Part shown: piece by piece, positions 61,728 through 64,000 of the stretch
Layout of the letters: the number at the start of each line of letters is the position of its first letter
How positions within the stretch are numbered: the first letter of the stretch is position 1
Source of the DNA: Ardenticatenales bacterium
GTDB taxonomy: Bacteria > Chloroflexota > Anaerolineae > Ardenticatenales > Ardenticatenaceae
Direction: 5' to 3'
Assembly (NCBI GenBank): GCA_020634795.1
Contig: JACKAZ010000012.1
Span: forward strand, 1-64,000
Length of the DNA stretch: 64,000 nucleotides
Program-made: the position numbers and the translations under genes
Notes under the pieces: generated by a model
What the model saw: only the letters and a program-made list of their open reading frames with translations
Databases searched by the model: none
Told to the model about the DNA's origin: nothing

Positions 61728-62279
61728 TCAACTTATCCACTCCGACCCCGTGGTCCCCGTGATCTCCCATCGTCCTTCCACCTTCTCGACCACATAGGTG
61801 CGCCCGCCCGCCGCTAGATTCGCAACGTAGATACTCCCCGCGACATGGACACGCTGGCCGTTCTGCGGCTCGATCGTGCCGAGTGTAACGACCGCCCCAT
61901 TCACGATGGTCCCGTGCTCATCGTGAGAGGCATCTTCACGATGCCCAATCCAAATGATGCGGGCGGGCAGATCCACTAACGCCCCTTCGATCTGTTGCTG
62001 AACCGTGGCGGAGAGTGGGGCGTGCTCTTGCGGGCCAGACGCTGGCTCGTCTGCCCCCGCCACCGATTGGCTGACGATGTACAAGGTTTCAGGTTGGAGT
62101 TGGCCGCCAAAGGTATCGTCCTGTTCGTAGATGCGGCGCACCACGGCACTGTAGATCGCGGCCTCGTCTTCCGCGGTGAGCGTGGCGTCGCCAGCGACAC
62201 GGAATTGGTTTACGGCAACCGCCGCAACGATGAGTAACAGCAGCAGAAGTAGCGCCCCGACAACTTTCGCTCGGTTCAT
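61728..62279 (-). CDS. Membrane-anchored paralogue of the TolB-protein C-terminal domain
   Basis: A 183-residue protein with an N-terminal anchor (VVGALLLLLLLIVAAVAV) and one extracytoplasmic domain (EAAIYSAVVRRIYEQDDTFG through WEITGTTGSEWIS). The domain aligns end to end with the last ~145 residues of the adjacent TolB-like protein, so one arose from the other. GGAGGA precedes ATG 62279, which also overlaps the moaC stop (ATGA). Function unknown. Confidence 0.78.
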   Translation of the reverse strand: MNRAKVVGALLLLLLLIVAAVAVNQFRVAGDATLTAEDEAAIYSAVVRRIYEQDDTFGGQLQPETLYIVSQSVAGADEPASGPQEHAPLSATVQQQIEGALVDLPARIIWIGHREDASHDEHGTIVNGAVVTLGTIEPQNGQRVHVAGSIYVANLAAGGRTYVVEKVEGRWEITGTTGSEWIS

Positions 62280-62758
62280 GTGCCATCCTCCCGATACGCC
62301 CCACTCTTCCCGCCCCGCTTCTCGACAAGACGAATATCGCCGATGCGCATGGCGCGGTCGGCGGCCTTGGCCATGTCATAGATCGTCAGCGCCGCAACGG
62401 AGACGGCGGTCAGCGCCTCCATCTCTACCCCCGTTTTGCCGCTGACGCGCACCGTCGCCTCGATCTCGATGGCGCTCGCCTCCTCATCGAAGGTGAAATC
62501 CAGCGCGATCTGGTTGAGCAAGAGCGGGTGACAGAGCGGAATCAGTTCGTGGGTCCGTTTGGCCGCCTGAATCCCGGCGATCTGGGCCACGGTCAGCACA
62601 TCCCCCTTCTTCAGGTCGCCTTCACGAATAAGCGCGAGCGTGTCGGCGGCCATGCGAATGCGCCCCCGCGCCACGGCCACTCGCGCCGTTACCTCCTTCG
62701 CGCCCACATCGACCATGTGAGCGCGACCCGCCTCGTCCAAGTGGGTCAGCTGGCTCAC
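62276..62758 (-). CDS. moaC: Cyclic pyranopterin monophosphate synthase (molybdenum cofactor biosynthesis)
   Basis: A 160-residue protein of normal length. MoaC converts 3',8-cyclo-7,8-dihydro-GTP to cyclic pyranopterin monophosphate in the cytoplasm. Key segments: MVDVGAKEVTARVAVARGRI, GDVLTVAQIAGIQAAKRTHE, LIPLCHPLLLNQ, TGVEMEALTAVSVAALTIYD and the basic end KRGGKSGAYRED. Its start overlaps the trmFO stop by ATGA. No other moa gene is in the window. Confidence 0.96.
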   Translation of the reverse strand: MSQLTHLDEAGRAHMVDVGAKEVTARVAVARGRIRMAADTLALIREGDLKKGDVLTVAQIAGIQAAKRTHELIPLCHPLLLNQIALDFTFDEEASAIEIEATVRVSGKTGVEMEALTAVSVAALTIYDMAKAADRAMRIGDIRLVEKRGGKSGAYREDGT

Positions 62759-64000
62759 AGCGCGGCCTCCGGCTGGGGGGTGAGCATCGCCAAGAAGGGT
62801 GCAAGATCGGCCAACGCCCGCTCGCTGTAAGCGGTGTACCGTTCACGCTTGTTGCGAACGGGTGGCTCCAGCGGCGGCAAGATGCCGAAGTTGGCCTTCA
62901 TCGGCTGAAAGCTCTTTGGCTCGGCGTGGGTGACGTAGTGACAGAGCGCCCCCAGCATCGTGGTGGGCGGCAGGGTGATCGCGGGTTGGCCCGCCAGCAG
63001 GCGTGCTGCGTTGATCCCCGCCAACAGCCCGGTCGCGGCGTTGCCCGCATAGCCCTCGGCCCCCACGATCTGCCCCGCGAAAAAGAGGTCATCCCGCGCT
63101 CGGAATTGCATGGTGGGGTGGAGCAAGGAGGGAGAATTGATGAAGGTGTTGCGGTGCATCTGCCCCATGCGCAGCCACTCCGCCTCTTCCAAGCCCGGAA
63201 TCAGCGACAAGACTGCTTGCTGGGCGCCCCACTTCAGGCTGGTCTGGAAGCCGACCAGATTGTAGAGCGAGCCTGCCACGTTGTCTTGGCGAAGCTGCAC
63301 CACGGCGTAGGGTCGCTTGCCCGTGTGAGGGTTGCGCAGCCCCACGGGGCGCATCGGCCCGTACGCCAGCGCCTCCCTACCACGGCTGGCGATCACCTCG
63401 ATCGGTAGACAGCCCTCGAAGTAGCTGTCGGCCTTGTCCAGTGCCTCGAACTCGCGCGGCACGACCCGCTCGGCGGCGAGCAACGCGTCAACGAAGCGCT
63501 CATACTCGGCTTCGGTGAGGGGACAGTTGATGTAGTCGCCTTCCTCGCTCTCGCCGCGGTCGTAGCGCGACGCGCGGTAGGCCTTGCTCATGTCGATGGA
63601 ATCGGCCTCGACAATCGGCGCGAGGGCATCGTAAAAATAGAGATGATCTTCGCCGGTCAGCGCGGCGATGCTCTGCGCCAAAGCATCGCTGGTCAATGGA
63701 CCGGTGGCGATGATCGTTGCGCCGTCGCTCGGTACGTCACGCACCTCTTCCCGTACGATCTTGATGTTGGGGTGCGCCACCAGTCGCGCCGTCACCCCTT
63801 CCGCAAAGCGTTCGCGGTCAACGGCGAGCGCGCCCCCCGCTGGGACGCGCACCCCTTCGCTTTCGGCCATTTCGATGATCAGCGAACCGAGTCGGCGCAT
63901 CTCCTCCTTCAGCAGGCCGGGTGCGCGATCGATCAGGACGGAGCCGAGTGAGTTGGAGCAGACCAGTTCCGCCAACTGGTCGCTGACGTGGGCGGGTGTG
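62755..64000 (-). CDS. trmFO: Methylenetetrahydrofolate-tRNA-(uracil-5-)-methyltransferase TrmFO (5' end beyond the window)
   Basis: About 415 residues are visible; the N-terminal FAD motif lies past 64000. TrmFO makes 5-methyluridine at position 54 of tRNA using methylene-THF and FAD. Recognised blocks: ELVCSNSLGS (near the N-terminus), GLLKEEMRRLGSLI, VPAGGALAVDRERFA, ATGPLTSDALA, LYFYDALAPIVEADSID, INCPLTEAEYERFVDALL, FEGCLPIEVIASRG and GQIVGAEGYAGNAATGLLAG. The FEGCLP cysteine is conserved. ATGA overlap with moaC. Confidence 0.96.
   Translation of the reverse strand, partial: TPAHVSDQLAELVCSNSLGSVLIDRAPGLLKEEMRRLGSLIIEMAESEGVRVPAGGALAVDRERFAEGVTARLVAHPNIKIVREEVRDVPSDGATIIATGPLTSDALAQSIAALTGEDHLYFYDALAPIVEADSIDMSKAYRASRYDRGESEEGDYINCPLTEAEYERFVDALLAAERVVPREFEALDKADSYFEGCLPIEVIASRGREALAYGPMRPVGLRNPHTGKRPYAVVQLRQDNVAGSLYNLVGFQTSLKWGAQQAVLSLIPGLEEAEWLRMGQMHRNTFINSPSLLHPTMQFRARDDLFFAGQIVGAEGYAGNAATGLLAGINAARLLAGQPAITLPPTTMLGALCHYVTHAEPKSFQPMKANFGILPPLEPPVRNKRERYTAYSERALADLAPFLAMLTPQPEAAL

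Overview
The window is about 64 kb of GC-rich bacterial chromosome. It looks like Chloroflexota (a Caldilinea/Ardenticatena/Promineifilum-like lineage), inferred from the house style of the proteins: secreted proteins with a Thr/Pro linker or a C-terminal LPLV-type tail, membrane-anchored baseplate-J-like proteins, a two-subunit 2-oxoacid:ferredoxin oxidoreductase, PASTA kinase-like proteins, and many short intergenic repeats. No rRNA or tRNA gene was recognised. Taxonomy is inference; no marker gene decides it.

Layout. 1-3.1 kb: right end of a RiPP (thiopeptide/lantibiotic-type) cluster with an ABC exporter. 3.4-13.2 kb: recO, a membrane-anchored subtilase, a sarcosine-oxidase-family flavoenzyme, an acetyltransferase, a small lipoprotein, korB-korA, and a secreted surface protein. 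13.4-19.7 kb: a CAP-domain protein, a kinase-like PASTA protein that lacks the catalytic residues, a DHH phosphoesterase between 63-bp inverted repeats, and mgtE behind a structured leader with its own promoter and terminator. 20-28 kb: an SBBP-repeat protein, an overlapping baseplateJ-ruvX-mltG operon, an ANTAR regulator and an MFS transporter. 28-34 kb: an AddB/AddA-like nuclease-helicase pair. 34-39 kb: a 396-bp tandem duplication, a conserved gene of unknown function, and a NACHT-LRR protein (candidate NLR-like defence protein) with a hairpin-repeat array upstream. 39-44.5 kb: a rhodanese lipoprotein, then a TetR-permease-HlyD-ATPase-ATPase drug-export operon with a 34-bp palindromic operator. 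44.5-52 kb: weak or decayed sequence, a large lipoprotein, and an ABC pair whose permease is fused to a degenerate M28 peptidase domain. 52-56.6 kb: a lower-quality island with a decayed insertion sequence (its terminal inverted repeats still visible), a frameshifted secreted protein and an orphan LuxR regulator. 56.6-64 kb: an intact IS1634-like element with 18-bp inverted repeats and a 6-bp target duplication, a DUF2007-like protein, two paralogous secreted proteins (one fused to a TolB-like propeller), moaC and the 3' part of trmFO.

How genes group. Co-transcribed sets are marked by ATGA/GTGA overlaps: the RiPP exporter, baseplateJ-ruvX-mltG, addB-addA, the efflux operon, the ABC permease-ATPase pair, and trmFO-moaC-secreted protein. 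The most unusual items are the mgtE leader RNA, the NACHT-LRR locus, the pseudokinase with a hairpin coupling it to the CAP gene, the permease/pseudo-M28 fusion, and a family of iterated 9-bp repeats placed in the same orientation at the start codons of unrelated genes.
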